Below are positions 17,296 to 25,245 of a DNA stretch of 34,308 nt, one piece after another. Source of the stretch: Bacillota bacterium (GTDB lineage Bacteria > Bacillota > Limnochordia > DUMW01); the NCBI GenBank assembly GCA_012839765.1, contig DUMW01000062.1, positions 1 to 34,308 of the forward strand. The letters are read 5' to 3'. A program made the translations under genes and the position numbers. The first letter of the stretch is position 1, and the number at the start of each line of letters is the position of its first letter. Under the pieces are notes generated by a model. It made no database searches. It worked only from the letters and a program-made list of their open reading frames with translations, and was not told where the DNA came from.

Positions 17296-17655
17296 TTAAC
17301 TCTCCAGACTCTGCTTTGCTAGGGCCACCAACTCGTTGAAGGCCGCAGTATCTTCCACCGCCAGCTCTGCCAACATCTTGCGGTTGATATCCACTCCCGC
17401 TTTGCGCAGGCCACTGATAAAGCGGTTGTAAGACAAACCAGCATTCCGGGCGCCGGCGTTGATCCGGGCAATCCACAGCTTCCGGAAATCCCGCTTCTTG
17501 ACCTTCCGGTCGCGATATGCGTACGATAGCGATTTCATCACGGCCTGGTTTGCAGGACGGAAAATCTTGCTCTTCCTGCCCCAATAACCTTTGGCCAGTT
17601 TGAGTACTTTCTTATGTCGTCTACGTGTTACTGTTCCACCTTTAGCCCGTGGCAT
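17296..17655 (-). CDS. rplT: 50S ribosomal protein L20
   Basis: A 119-residue assembly protein of the large subunit. It begins [20 protein letters not shown] and contains [20 protein letters not shown], both hallmarks of L20. AGGAGG stands upstream of the ATG. It is the third gene of infC-rpmI-rplT. In Bacillota L20 represses this operon by binding the leader. Confidence 0.97.
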   Translation of the reverse strand: MPRAKGGTVTRRRHKKVLKLAKGYWGRKSKIFRPANQAVMKSLSYAYRDRKVKKRDFRKLWIARINAGARNAGLSYNRFISGLRKAGVDINRKMLAELAVEDTAAFNELVALAKQSLES

Positions 17656-17681
17656 AGACGTTACCTCCTGTGCTAAATACT

Positions 17682-17876
17682 CTAGTAAGGCAGCATTCTC
17701 TTGACGCGCCGCTCATCTGCTTTGCTCACATAGGATGGCTGGCGCAGTCTTCTCTTGCGCTTCGGGCTTTTCCCTGTCAGCAAGTGGGAACGATAGTTAC
17801 TATTCTTCTTGATCTTACCCGTAGCGGTCTTCTTAAAGCGTTTTGCTGCTCCCCGATGTGTCTTCAACTTAGGCAT
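17682..17876 (-). CDS. rpmI: 50S ribosomal protein L35
   Basis: A 64-residue basic ribosomal protein with the typical start [20 protein letters not shown] and [16 protein letters not shown]. The ATG overlaps the last codons of infC by eight bases and GGGAGG lies within infC, so translation is coupled. Confidence 0.97.
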   Translation of the reverse strand: MPKLKTHRGAAKRFKKTATGKIKKNSNYRSHLLTGKSPKRKRRLRQPSYVSKADERRVKRMLPY

Positions 17877-18408
17877 CGTTCTTTGCCTCCCTCTGCTTAT
17901 CCTTGACCGGCGCCAAAATCATGAACATGTTTCGGCCCTCCAGGACCGGCGCGCGCTCAATCTGTCCTATTTCCTGTAACCTTTGTGCAAACTCCTGCAG
18001 TCGTTTTCCTGCCAGGTCTGCATGGACAATCTCCCGGCCCCGGAACCGCACCGTAACTTTAACCTTGTCCCCTGCTTTCAGGAACTTCTCGGCATTGCGC
18101 AGCCGCACGTCAAAGTCATGGTCATCGATCTTGGGGCTCATACGAACCTCTTTGATGTTGATAACCTTCTGCTTCTTCCGAGCTTCCCTCTCCCGTTTGG
18201 ACTGCTCGTACTTGTACTTCCCGTAATCCATGATCCTGCACACGGGCGGAGCAGCCTTCGGGGCCACTTCAACGAGATCTTGCCCTCTTTCTTCAGCCAA
18301 CTTCAGTCCTTGGGATAACGGCATGATTCCCAGTTGTTCACCGGTGGAATCAACAACGCGGACTTGGCGAGCGCGTATCTCATGGTTAACCCTTAATTTG
18401 GTGGTAAT
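17869..18408 (-). CDS. infC: Translation initiation factor IF-3, ATT start codon
   Basis: IF-3 binds the 30S subunit and checks start-codon and initiator-tRNA pairing. The N domain begins [20 protein letters not shown]; a linker rich in Lys and Arg ([17 protein letters not shown]) leads to the C domain ([20 protein letters not shown]). The open frame extends upstream to 18471, but that part overlaps the leader terminator. The ideal ribosome site AGGAGGTGA lies 5 bases before ATT at 18408, which matches the conserved protein start, so the start codon is almost surely ATT. Rare AUU-type starts on infC allow IF-3 to repress its own translation in E. coli. The product would be 179 residues. Confidence 0.94.
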   Translation of the reverse strand: MTTKLRVNHEIRARQVRVVDSTGEQLGIMPLSQGLKLAEERGQDLVEVAPKAAPPVCRIMDYGKYKYEQSKREREARKKQKVINIKEVRMSPKIDDHDFDVRLRNAEKFLKAGDKVKVTVRFRGREIVHADLAGKRLQEFAQRLQEIGQIERAPVLEGRNMFMILAPVKDKQREAKNDA

Positions 18409-18449
18409 ACTCGTCACCTCCTGGTATTTTTCCTCTCTCGACCGCCAAC

Positions 18450-18480
18450 AAAAAAAGAGCGGACGATTCACCCGCTCTTT
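18450..18480 (-). terminator. Attenuator terminator in the infC leader
   Basis: AAAGAGCGG and CCGCTCTTT form a 9-bp stem with a 9-base loop, running into seven T (18450-18456). It lies about 40 bases before the infC start. Confidence 0.88.
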
Positions 18481-18571
18481 ATTCCCGTTCTAGCGTTGTA
18501 TTCTAGACCTTGCTGGCGTCGCCGCAAGGTGAGAAGCGGATGACTTCTACTTGCATGGCATCTGTTGAAGC
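18450..18571 (-). promoter_or_regulatory. L20-type leader of infC-rpmI-rplT
   Basis: The leader starts just after the promoter and contains CACCTTGCGGCGACGCCAG followed by CAAGGT, which resembles the L20-binding leader seen before infC in Bacillota. It ends in a strong terminator. L20 binding is expected to favour termination, giving feedback on the operon. The match is from memory of the family, not from a covariance search. Confidence 0.75.
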
Positions 18572-18577
18572 AACAAC

Positions 18578-18606
18578 AGTGTAGCATATCCCCGGGAAGG
18601 CGTCAA
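18578..18606 (-). promoter_or_regulatory. infC operon promoter (sigma-A)
   Basis: TTGACG (18601-18606), 17 bases, TACACT (18578-18583) preceded by TGC. The -35 begins 14 bases after the thrS stop, with no terminator between, so thrS transcripts may also run into infC. Confidence 0.8.
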
Positions 18607-18619
18607 TACACCAGCGGCA

Positions 18620-20545
18620 CTAAATTTCAACCCGGGCACTACCCACCGCCGATTCCTTCCGCAACCGTTCGATGAACTCCCCAAGGGCCATGGCGCCTAG
18701 ATCACCCTCCCGGCGATGACGGACGGAGACGCACTGATCAGTCTGCTCCTTCTCACCGAGAATGAGCATGTAGGGGACCTGATTCAGTTGGGCACTACGG
18801 ATTTTGTACCCTACCTTCTCGTCTCGTTCATCCACTTCCACCTCAAAACCGGCGTAAAGCAGCTTGCTGGCCACTTCTTGGCTATAGGGCAAAAACTCCT
18901 GTCCCACCGGGATCACCTGTACCTGCACCGGCGCCAACCACAGGGGAAAAGCCCCCGCATAGTGCTCGATGAGAATGCCAATGAACCGCTCCATACTGCC
19001 AAAGACCACCCGGTGGATCATCACCGGCCGGTGCTTCTGCCCGTCTTCCCCGATATAGGTGAGATCAAAGCGCTCCGGCATCTGGAAATCCAGCTGGATG
19101 GTTCCACATTGCCAGGTGCGGCCGAGGCAATCTTCGAGATGGAAATCGATCTTCGGACCGTAGAAGGCCCCATCCCCTTCGTTAACCACGTAGGACAGAC
19201 CTTTACGCTTTAAGGCTCCTTCCAGGGCTGCGGTAGCCCTTTCCCACAGTTCGTCGGAACCCATGGAGTTTTCCGGCCGGGTACTCAGCTCCACATGATA
19301 ATTGAACCCGAAGACGTCTTTGTAGACATAGTCCACCAAGTCCATGACCCCCAGGATCTCCTCCTCGATGTGGGCAGGAGTCATGAAAATGTGGGCATCG
19401 TCCTGGGTGAAGTTCCGCACCCGCATCAATCCGTGGAGCACCCCGGACAGCTCATGGCGGTGTACCAGCCCCAATTCGGCATAGCGCAAAGGCAGATCCC
19501 GATAGGAGTGCATCTTCCGCCGGTAGACCAAAAGGGATCCGGGACAGTTCATGGGCTTGATCGCATATTTGCTCCCATCGATCTCGGTGAAGTACATATT
19601 CTCCCGGTAATGGTCGTAATGGCCCGACTGCCTCCAAAGTTCCTCACTGAGGATGACCGGCGTCTGAATTTCCTGGTAACCCCGCAGTTTATGCTCTCGG
19701 CGCCAGAAATCCTCCAGTTTACGCCGAATGGCCATTCCCTTGGGGTGGAAGACGGGAAAGCCCGGTCCTTCCTCGCAAATGCTGAAAAGGTCCAGTTGCT
19801 TGCCCAGTTTCCGATGGTCCCGCTTAGCCGCCTCCTCCAACCGCTGCAGATGATCCGTCAGATCCTTCTTCTTGAAGAAAGCCGTACCATAGATTCGCTG
19901 CAACATGGGCCGGGAGGAATCGCCCCGCCAATAGGCACCCGCGGTATTAAGCAGCTTGAAGGCTGGCACCTTCCCCGTAGACGACAGGTGGGGACCCCGG
20001 CAAAGGTCTACAAACTCTCCTTGGCTATACAGGCTGACCCGCTCATCCCCCAGGTCATTGATTAGCTCCACTTTGTAATCCTGTCCCTGTTCCTGGAAGA
20101 AGGCGATCGCCTCCTCCCTGGACATTTCCGCCCGGGTGATCCCTAAGTCTTCCTTTATAATACGTTCCATTTCCGCCTCGATCTTCTCCATTTCCTCCGG
20201 ACCTAGGGTGGTGGCAAGATCGAAGTCGTAGTAGAAGCCGTCACTGATGGCCGGACCGATGGCCAGCTTTGCCCCCGGGAAAACCCGCAGCACCGCTTGG
20301 GCCATGACGTGGGCCGTGGTGTGCCTGAGGATCTCCAAGGCTTCGGGATCGTCGGTGGTAATGAGCCGTACTTCGCTGTCTGCTTTCAGCGGGGTGAATA
20401 GATCCACCATTTCTTCGTTTACCACCGCGGCCACGGCCCGGCGGGCCAGTCCCGCGGAAATATCCTGGGCGATGTCATAGGGGGTGACCCCTTGGGGATA
20501 ACCCTTTTGCGATTGGTCGGGCAACGTAACAACGATATCGGACAT
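18620..20545 (-). CDS. thrS: Threonyl-tRNA synthetase
   Basis: A class II synthetase, 641 residues. Domains in order: TGS (about 1-60), editing domain with HTTAH near 70-75, the catalytic core and an anticodon-binding domain (VQVQVIPVGQEF onward). Motif 2 and the zinc-site region MNCPGS and HRHELSG are intact. The frame continues upstream to a TTG at 20581, but GGGAAG is positioned for the ATG at 20545, and MSDIVVTLPDQS is the normal family start. Expression is controlled by a Thr T-box. It ends just before the infC promoter, an arrangement common in Bacillota. Confidence 0.96.
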   Translation of the reverse strand: MSDIVVTLPDQSQKGYPQGVTPYDIAQDISAGLARRAVAAVVNEEMVDLFTPLKADSEVRLITTDDPEALEILRHTTAHVMAQAVLRVFPGAKLAIGPAISDGFYYDFDLATTLGPEEMEKIEAEMERIIKEDLGITRAEMSREEAIAFFQEQGQDYKVELINDLGDERVSLYSQGEFVDLCRGPHLSSTGKVPAFKLLNTAGAYWRGDSSRPMLQRIYGTAFFKKKDLTDHLQRLEEAAKRDHRKLGKQLDLFSICEEGPGFPVFHPKGMAIRRKLEDFWRREHKLRGYQEIQTPVILSEELWRQSGHYDHYRENMYFTEIDGSKYAIKPMNCPGSLLVYRRKMHSYRDLPLRYAELGLVHRHELSGVLHGLMRVRNFTQDDAHIFMTPAHIEEEILGVMDLVDYVYKDVFGFNYHVELSTRPENSMGSDELWERATAALEGALKRKGLSYVVNEGDGAFYGPKIDFHLEDCLGRTWQCGTIQLDFQMPERFDLTYIGEDGQKHRPVMIHRVVFGSMERFIGILIEHYAGAFPLWLAPVQVQVIPVGQEFLPYSQEVASKLLYAGFEVEVDERDEKVGYKIRSAQLNQVPYMLILGEKEQTDQCVSVRHRREGDLGAMALGEFIERLRKESAVGSARVEI

Positions 20546-20606
20546 CGACAAACACTTCCCTTCCAAGGTATAGGTCTTCAACCGGGCACGAACAGCTTCT
20601 CCACAT

Positions 20607-20642
20607 AAAACAAAACCTCCCGCCCTACAAGGGACGAGAGGT
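20607..20642 (-). terminator. Attenuator terminator of the thrS T-box
   Basis: ACCTC-CG-CCC pairs with AGGGCGGGAGGT across a short TTGT loop (stem 20615-20642), followed by TTTTGTTTT (20607-20614). It lies right after the T-box sequence. Confidence 0.85.
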
Positions 20643-20879
20643 CAACCTCACGTGGTTCCACCCTAATTGCCACCAAAAATCGAGTCTTCTTGATGGCCTC
20701 TTTAACTGCGGTAACGGTGCAACCGGCCCGGCCTACTGGACGAAAGATCGTTCAGCCTGCAGTTCGGAGGGGGTCTTCACCTGCCCCAGTAGTTAGGAAG
20801 CTTTCAGCCGCTGACTTCCATTCTCTGTCAACCCTTAGGGAGGTTACTCTCCTCGTCATCACCATTGCATATATATTTG
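20607..20879 (-). promoter_or_regulatory. T-box riboswitch leader of thrS (Thr specifier ACC)
   Basis: The T-box AGGGTGGAACCACG (complement of 20651-20664) has UGGA, which pairs with the UCCA end typical of tRNA-Thr. The likely specifier is ACC at 20772-20774, followed by CCCTCCGAACTGC. That sequence aligns with the region after the specifier in the tyrS leader. Uncharged tRNA-Thr should prevent termination and raise thrS. The specifier choice is by alignment and less certain than the T-box call. Confidence 0.9.
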
Positions 20880-20885
20880 CCTTTC

Positions 20886-20914
20886 ATTATATCCATCTCC
20901 ACGGACAGTGTCAA
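20886..20914 (-). promoter_or_regulatory. thrS promoter, perfect sigma-A consensus
   Basis: TTGACA (20909-20914), a 17-base spacer, and TATAAT (20886-20891): identical to consensus in both boxes. Such a strong promoter suits a gene limited by transcript termination in the T-box. Confidence 0.88.
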
Positions 20915-20972
20915 CTGCACAATGACAAAGCCCTAGAAGCGAAAAACCCCTGCCAGGCCTTCATCTCAGCCC

Positions 20973-21686
20973 TCACTTTTTCAATAGCAAGGTCCCCCAG
21001 CTGTAACTTTTGATCCAGTGCTCCATCCCTCCGAAGTAGGCCAAGGAGGAAAGTCGCTTTCCATCCTGATCCATCTTCTCGAGGGTAATCTCGCAGGTCA
21101 TCTCCATGTTAGCCCGGAGGACCGAACCAAGCACACCATTCAAAGGCAAAACCGCCTCCAGGGTCCAGCCCCCGCTCCAAGGGGCGGTCACCACTTCCCA
21201 CAGGGGGCTGGTACGTCGACTCTGTAGGTCCTCCTGCACCGCACCGTCCCGGAGACTTGTCTGGTTGGCCACCCGGAAACAGACTTGGTCCGGCAACACC
21301 TTATTGGACCGCCTGCCCTGGGGATCTATGTACAGGTTTAATCGGGAGTATTTGGATACATCCTCCTCCCAGATCCTTGCGGCAAGGTACAGATTATGCT
21401 GATCCCACAACAGCCAGATCTGGGCACTGCTAAAGGTAGGGGCAATCACCGGCTCCCTGGTCACCAGGGGCTCCCAGACCCGAAACCCCTGTAACCAAGG
21501 CGGTGCTGCACTGCTGAGGTAAATGGGGGTGAGGTGTTCCCATTCCGCCAGGTCCCCGTCAATTACCGGTGGTTCCTCGGTGTAATAGACGGACAGCACC
21601 TGAGGTTCCATCCCCTCCTGGGCCAAAGCCCCAAAAGCGAAACCCACAATCAGCCAGCAACTGAAGATACCCACAACCCAGCGCAT
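20973..21686 (-). CDS. Secreted CBM9-like (carbohydrate-binding family 9 fold) protein
   Basis: The 237-residue product has a signal peptide (about 1-22, hydrophobic run then ALA before QEG). One domain with the pattern of CBM9/DOMON-like modules follows: PPVIDGDLAEWEHLTPIYL, then AQIWLLWDQHNLYLAARIWEED and SRLNLYIDPQGRRSN, ending WTLEAVLPLNGVLG. Such modules bind sugars or haem in secreted enzymes and cytochromes. Here the module stands alone with no catalytic partner, so the ligand is unknown. GGGGAGGAG precedes the ATG. It lies 39 bases downstream of the DUF445 gene and is probably co-transcribed with it. No clear terminator is seen after it. Confidence 0.75.
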   Translation of the reverse strand: MRWVVGIFSCWLIVGFAFGALAQEGMEPQVLSVYYTEEPPVIDGDLAEWEHLTPIYLSSAAPPWLQGFRVWEPLVTREPVIAPTFSSAQIWLLWDQHNLYLAARIWEEDVSKYSRLNLYIDPQGRRSNKVLPDQVCFRVANQTSLRDGAVQEDLQSRRTSPLWEVVTAPWSGGWTLEAVLPLNGVLGSVLRANMEMTCEITLEKMDQDGKRLSSLAYFGGMEHWIKSYSWGTLLLKK

Positions 21687-21725
21687 CCGTTACTCCTCCC
21701 CTTCCAATAGGTACCGACTCCACGG

Positions 21726-22322
21726 TCATAAGGGTAGATATCTCAATCCCCACTGGGTCAACCCCAACAGACCGCCGAGGACCATCCCCCAAAGTTCAAT
21801 ATATCGCAGTTCCGTGCTCACCACGGAAAGCACAAGGCGTTCCAGCTCCCGCAGATCAAAGCCGAGAATGGTTTCCTCGATGATTTTAGCCACGTTGACT
21901 TCCTCGTTGATCACCCGCTGCACACTTTCCACCACACCGGGCAACATTCCCCGAAACTCCCGGTCGATGGCCTGGACGATTTCACCAATGAGGTACTGCC
22001 GCACAGCCCCGGGCAAGAACTTCGGCAGTTTCTCCTCCAGCCGCAGACTAACATGGGTACCCAAGGCCGCGGCCATTTCTTCCAATATGGGGCCTTCGGT
22101 AAAGAGACTGGCGAGCTTGTCCTGGGGTAGCAGCTCTTTTGCCACCGTCTCCCCCACCACCCGCGCGAGCTCCTGCTGCCGTGCTGGCAAGAGACCCTGC
22201 AGAGAGAACCGCCCAATACCCCACGGCCTATAGGGGCGAAACAGCATTCGGATGGCAATGCGGTTGGTAATCCAGCCAATGAAGGCGCCCATTCCAGTCA
22301 TAAGCAGAAGCTCCCAAGACAT
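21726..22322 (-). CDS. DUF445 family membrane protein
   Basis: A 198-residue protein with an N-terminal membrane segment containing the family signature GAFIGWITNRIAIRMLFRPY. A helical amphipathic middle follows (ETVAKELLPQDKLASL, VVESVQRVINEEVNVAKII), and a C-terminal membrane segment lies near residues 176-192. DUF445 (YheB-type) proteins are uncharacterised; B. subtilis members are linked to sporulating cells. This is shorter than the 370-residue YheB form, having one copy of the repeat-like middle. GAGGAGG precedes the ATG, and a sigma-A promoter lies upstream. Confidence 0.8.
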   Translation of the reverse strand: MSWELLLMTGMGAFIGWITNRIAIRMLFRPYRPWGIGRFSLQGLLPARQQELARVVGETVAKELLPQDKLASLFTEGPILEEMAAALGTHVSLRLEEKLPKFLPGAVRQYLIGEIVQAIDREFRGMLPGVVESVQRVINEEVNVAKIIEETILGFDLRELERLVLSVVSTELRYIELWGMVLGGLLGLTQWGLRYLPL

Positions 22323-22355
22323 GGGGTGTCCTCCTCAACGGACTTCATATCTTCT

Positions 22356-22384
22356 ATCTTACCCAATGGGGATGGCCTGTACAA
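22356..22384 (-). promoter_or_regulatory. Promoter of DUF445-CBM9 pair
   Basis: TTGTAC (22379-22384), 17 bases, TAAGAT (22356-22361), about 30 bases before the DUF445 start. Confidence 0.6.
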
Positions 22385-22419
22385 GGGCATAGAAGGCGGA
22401 TAGTCAGCGAAGGCTCTCC

Positions 22420-22457
22420 AAAAAAGAAAAGGGCCTGCGGGTTGGATCCACACAGGC
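22420..22457 (-). terminator. Terminator after ytxC
   Basis: GCCTGTG (transcript of 22451-22457) pairs with CGCAGGC (22433-22439, one G-U pair) around an 11-base loop, followed by TTTTCTTTTTT (22420-22430). It begins 23 bases after the ytxC stop. Confidence 0.75.
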
Positions 22458-22479
22458 TCTGCGGGTTGCTTTCCATGCG

Positions 22480-23301
22480 TCAGCGACAGAGGGGACAACC
22501 GGGACAATACCGGATCCGCTGCCGAAACACCTCATCGATGGTCCCCAACAAAGGATCAGGGGGAAGATGCAAGATAATACTTACCGGAGCAAGGGTCACC
22601 AAAGCACTGAGCAGTAAGTCTTCACCGCTTACCCCACCACTGCCCGGCTCCAAAGACAGGCCGTGAAGAAGCCGCGCGTCCACGGGCCTGAAATGCTGAT
22701 CCACCAGGGAATAACCACCAAGGTTCCTGCGCATAACCTGGACCGTATCGATCCGGGGTTCTTGCACCTCCACGAAAAATTTCAAGAGTTTTACAAACTC
22801 CTCATGTTCTTTTTGTTCCTGGAAATTGCCCACCGCAAGATCGACACAATCCACCAGTTCCTCCCAGTAGTCCCGCAACCGGAACCGCACAAAACCGTCC
22901 ACGTGCACATAGGCGTGATGCTGTAGGTATTCCAACAGGGCGAAGAGAATCTGTGTCCTCCGCCGGGGGTTATAGGCTAACCTTTGGGCCTCGGCACAGA
23001 TGTTGCCTTCCTCCACCCGGTCAAAGCCCGTGTAATGACACCGAAGGATCCGCCGGATGTATTCCACCTGCAGGATTTCCGTGATAATATCGGCAATGGT
23101 TTCCGCCAACTGATAGCGGCAGATTTCCACCACCCCGTGGGTATGTAAATGACAGGAATAGAAGACCAGCTGGCCCAACTTATGTTCCCCGATGTCCATG
23201 CGGATCCCTTCGCTGCACAACAGATCCCGAAACAGGTGGAAACGCTGTTGAACGCGGGGAAATGCTTTGCTTGTCCCGACCTTGGCAAGTTCCACGCGCA
23301 T
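22480..23301 (-). CDS. ytxC: Putative sporulation protein YtxC
   Basis: A 273-residue soluble protein matching the YtxC family, which in B. subtilis also lies beside thrS. No enzyme motif is visible. The middle is typical of the family: FLRDYWEELVDCVD-type segments (FVRFRLRDYWEELVDCVDLA) and a TILHLPP-like core seen here as SIILHLPPDPLL. The end CPGCPLC has three cysteines that might bind a metal. On the minus strand upstream, TCATA-N18-TATACTA (about 23324-23353) is a loose match to a forespore sigma-G promoter, and TTGTAC overlaps it. The role in sporulation is by family name only. Confidence 0.8.
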   Translation of the reverse strand: MRVELAKVGTSKAFPRVQQRFHLFRDLLCSEGIRMDIGEHKLGQLVFYSCHLHTHGVVEICRYQLAETIADIITEILQVEYIRRILRCHYTGFDRVEEGNICAEAQRLAYNPRRRTQILFALLEYLQHHAYVHVDGFVRFRLRDYWEELVDCVDLAVGNFQEQKEHEEFVKLLKFFVEVQEPRIDTVQVMRRNLGGYSLVDQHFRPVDARLLHGLSLEPGSGGVSGEDLLLSALVTLAPVSIILHLPPDPLLGTIDEVFRQRIRYCPGCPLCR

Positions 23302-23393
23302 CGCTCCCTACTCTCTGATGTACCGTATAGTATATGTACAAGGGTCGGGAGTTATGAGATGATGAGAGAAAGGCAAAAAGGTAGGTAGATAAA

Positions 23394-23419
23394 CAAAAAA
23401 AAGCAGCTTTTCCGCTGCC
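23394..23419 (-). terminator. Terminator after the Gly-Cys-Val tRNA cluster
   Basis: GGCAGC-GGAAAA-GCTGCT hairpin followed by TTTTTTTT (about 23395-23402), 12 bases past tRNA-Val. Confidence 0.8.
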
Positions 23420-23430
23420 AGGCAAAAAAA

Positions 23431-23506
23431 TGGTGGGGAAGCACGGGATCGAACCGTGGACCTTCCGCACGTCAAACGGATGCTCTCCCAGCTGAGCTAC
23501 TTCCCC
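23431..23506 (-). tRNA. tRNA-Val (anticodon GAC)
   Basis: A 76-base cloverleaf with acceptor GGGGAAG/CTTCCCC, anticodon loop TTGACGT (GAC), T-arm CACGG TTCGATC CCGTG and encoded CCA end. It is the last gene of a three-tRNA transcript and reads GUC/GUU codons. Confidence 0.96.
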
Positions 23507-23512
23507 ACGTTT

Positions 23513-23586
<74 letters not shown>

Positions 23587-23597
23587 GGGTATAAAAA

Positions 23598-23672
23598 TGG
23601 AGCGGAAGACGGGACTTGAACCCGCGACCCCCACCTTGGCAAGGTGGTGTTCTACCACTGAACTACTTCCGC
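23598..23672 (-). tRNA. tRNA-Gly (anticodon GCC)
   Basis: A 75-base cloverleaf with acceptor GCGGAAG/CTTCCGC, discriminator U, anticodon loop TTGCCAA (GCC), T-loop TTCAAGT and encoded CCA. First gene of the cluster. Confidence 0.96.
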
Positions 23673-23703
23673 CCGAGTGCGCTTTCCTCACCTGCGCAAG
23701 TTG

Positions 23704-23732
23704 ATTATAGCATAGGTCTTTTTCTAATGCAA
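23704..23732 (-). promoter_or_regulatory. Promoter of Gly-Cys-Val tRNA cluster
   Basis: TTGCAT (23727-23732), 17 bases, TGC-TATAAT (23704-23709). The start of transcription falls about 25 bases before tRNA-Gly. Confidence 0.8.
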
Positions 23733-23837
23733 CCCCCTAACCGCACATTTTTGTTCAGATTTCTTAGGTCCTGTCGGAGCGAACCATTGGCTCCCTTACC
23801 ACCCACACACAAAAAAGTGATTTCCTCCATCACCCTA

Positions 23838-23866
23838 TTTACCACGCATTCAGGATCTGATAGAAT
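23838..23866 (+). promoter_or_regulatory. Promoter of the homocitrate-synthase-like gene
   Basis: TTTACC (23838-23843), 17 bases, TAGAAT (23861-23866). The distance to the chosen ATG is 75 bases. The boxes are moderately good matches. Confidence 0.5.
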
Positions 23867-23940
23867 AAGGAAACATATATATTTCTTGCCCACTTACTGT
23901 TCTCATCAGGATTTTAACATCTGTGGAGGTACGAAGCTGT

Positions 23941-25185
23941 ATGGACATGCAAAGCAAAAGCAAAATCTACATCATTGATGTAACTAACCGGGACGGGGTC
24001 CAAACGTCGCGACTGGGGCTGGCCAAACTCGAGAAGACCATGCTGAACATTTATCTCAATCAGATGGGGATCTTCCAAAGCGAGTTCGGCTTTCCCGTTA
24101 CCCGCCATGAGGTAAATTACCTGAAGGCCAACTTGAAACTGGCGGAAATGGGAGTAATCCAACCCATGCGCTTGGGCGGTTGGCTGCGGGCCATCCGGGA
24201 AGACGTGGAAAAGGCCTTTGACCGGGTCAACATCAAGCACGTCAACCTCTCCATCTCCACCTCGGACCAGATGCTCTACGGCAAGTTTCAGGGACGGAAG
24301 AACCGTCAGGACATCATCAATATGATGGTAGAGGCGGTAAAGACTGCAAAGGAACGGGGCGCCGAATCCATCGGGGTCAACGCGGAAGACGCCTCTCGCA
24401 CCGATCGGGACTATTTAGTGGAATTCGCCCTGGCCGCTAAGGAAGCCGGTGCCGATCGTATCCGCTACTGCGACACCCTTGGCTATGACAATCCCTTCAC
24501 CATCTATGAAGGGGTCTATCATCTAGCATCCCATACCCAGATGCCCATCGAGATGCATTGCCACAACGATCTAGGAATGGCAGTGGGCTGCTCCCTAGCC
24601 GGAGCCAAGGCTGCCCTGGATGCGGGCGTGGACTGCTACATCAATACCACGGTAAACGGTATGGGTGAACGCGCCGGCAACGCTGATCTGGTATCCACTA
24701 TTTTAGCCGTGCTCAAGTCCAAGGATTTCGCCGAGCGCTATCCCCTGGATGAACGGATCGATCTCTCCTGCGCCTGGCGGATCGCGAAATACGCCTCCCT
24801 GTGTTTTGGCGTACCCATCCCCATCAACCAGGTGGCCGTAGGGGCTAACGCCTTTGCCCATGAGTCGGGGATCCACGTAGACGGTGCCCTGAAGGACCGC
24901 CGGAACTATGAACTGTTTGATTTCGAGGAGCTGGGCCGAGGTGAACCGGAGATCATCGAGACTGGACGACAGATCACCACAGGAGAATACAGCGGCATTA
25001 AGGGGTTCCGTAACGTCTACGAGCGGCTGGAAATCGAGTTCAAGGACGACAAGGAAGCAGAAATGATCCTAGACTTGGTCCGGTACGCCAACGTCCACAC
25101 CCAAAAGCCCCTCACCGATGATGAACTGCGGTTCATCGCCACCTACCCGGACATTGCCCGGGAAATCATGACCGTGACACCATAA
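23941..25185 (+). CDS. Homocitrate synthase / Re-citrate synthase family protein
   Basis: A DRE-TIM (HMGL-like) enzyme that condenses acetyl-CoA with a 2-oxo acid. The barrel starts IIDVTNRDGVQTSRLGLAKL, with the Arg-Asp catalytic pair. The metal site HCHND and the motif NTTVNGMGERAGNADL are intact; AHESGIHVDGALKD lies in the C-terminal part. At 414 residues it lacks the LeuA-type regulatory domain of isopropylmalate synthases. This clostridial subgroup is usually named homocitrate synthase (NifV-like), but it is close to the experimentally known Re-citrate synthase of Clostridium kluyveri, so citrate formation is a real alternative. The frame extends to GTG 23923, but GGAGG lies inside that extension, so ATG 23941 is preferred. 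No nif or lysine genes are nearby. Confidence 0.85.
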   Translation: MDMQSKSKIYIIDVTNRDGVQTSRLGLAKLEKTMLNIYLNQMGIFQSEFGFPVTRHEVNYLKANLKLAEMGVIQPMRLGGWLRAIREDVEKAFDRVNIKHVNLSISTSDQMLYGKFQGRKNRQDIINMMVEAVKTAKERGAESIGVNAEDASRTDRDYLVEFALAAKEAGADRIRYCDTLGYDNPFTIYEGVYHLASHTQMPIEMHCHNDLGMAVGCSLAGAKAALDAGVDCYINTTVNGMGERAGNADLVSTILAVLKSKDFAERYPLDERIDLSCAWRIAKYASLCFGVPIPINQVAVGANAFAHESGIHVDGALKDRRNYELFDFEELGRGEPEIIETGRQITTGEYSGIKGFRNVYERLEIEFKDDKEAEMILDLVRYANVHTQKPLTDDELRFIATYPDIAREIMTVTP

Positions 25186-25220
25186 AAAGAACGGCCAAGA
25201 CTAACTTGGCCGTTCTTTTT
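25184..25220. terminator. Bidirectional terminator
   Basis: AAAAAGAACGGCCAAG and CTTGGCCGTTCTTTTT form a perfect 16-bp palindrome around five bases. It has A/T runs on both sides and serves both the synthase gene and the convergent GH4 gene. Confidence 0.93.
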
Positions 25221-25245
25221 ATCCTCTTTATCTTTATGTCTCTAC

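Noticed and set aside
19295-20065. Long open frame on the plus strand opposite thrS
   Set aside because: It lies wholly opposite a conserved synthetase, has no ribosome site, and looks like the complement of codon bias.
20940-20972. Terminator after the CBM9-like gene
   Set aside because: GCCTGGCAGGGGTTTTT has a T-run but only a 3-4 bp stem; too weak to list.
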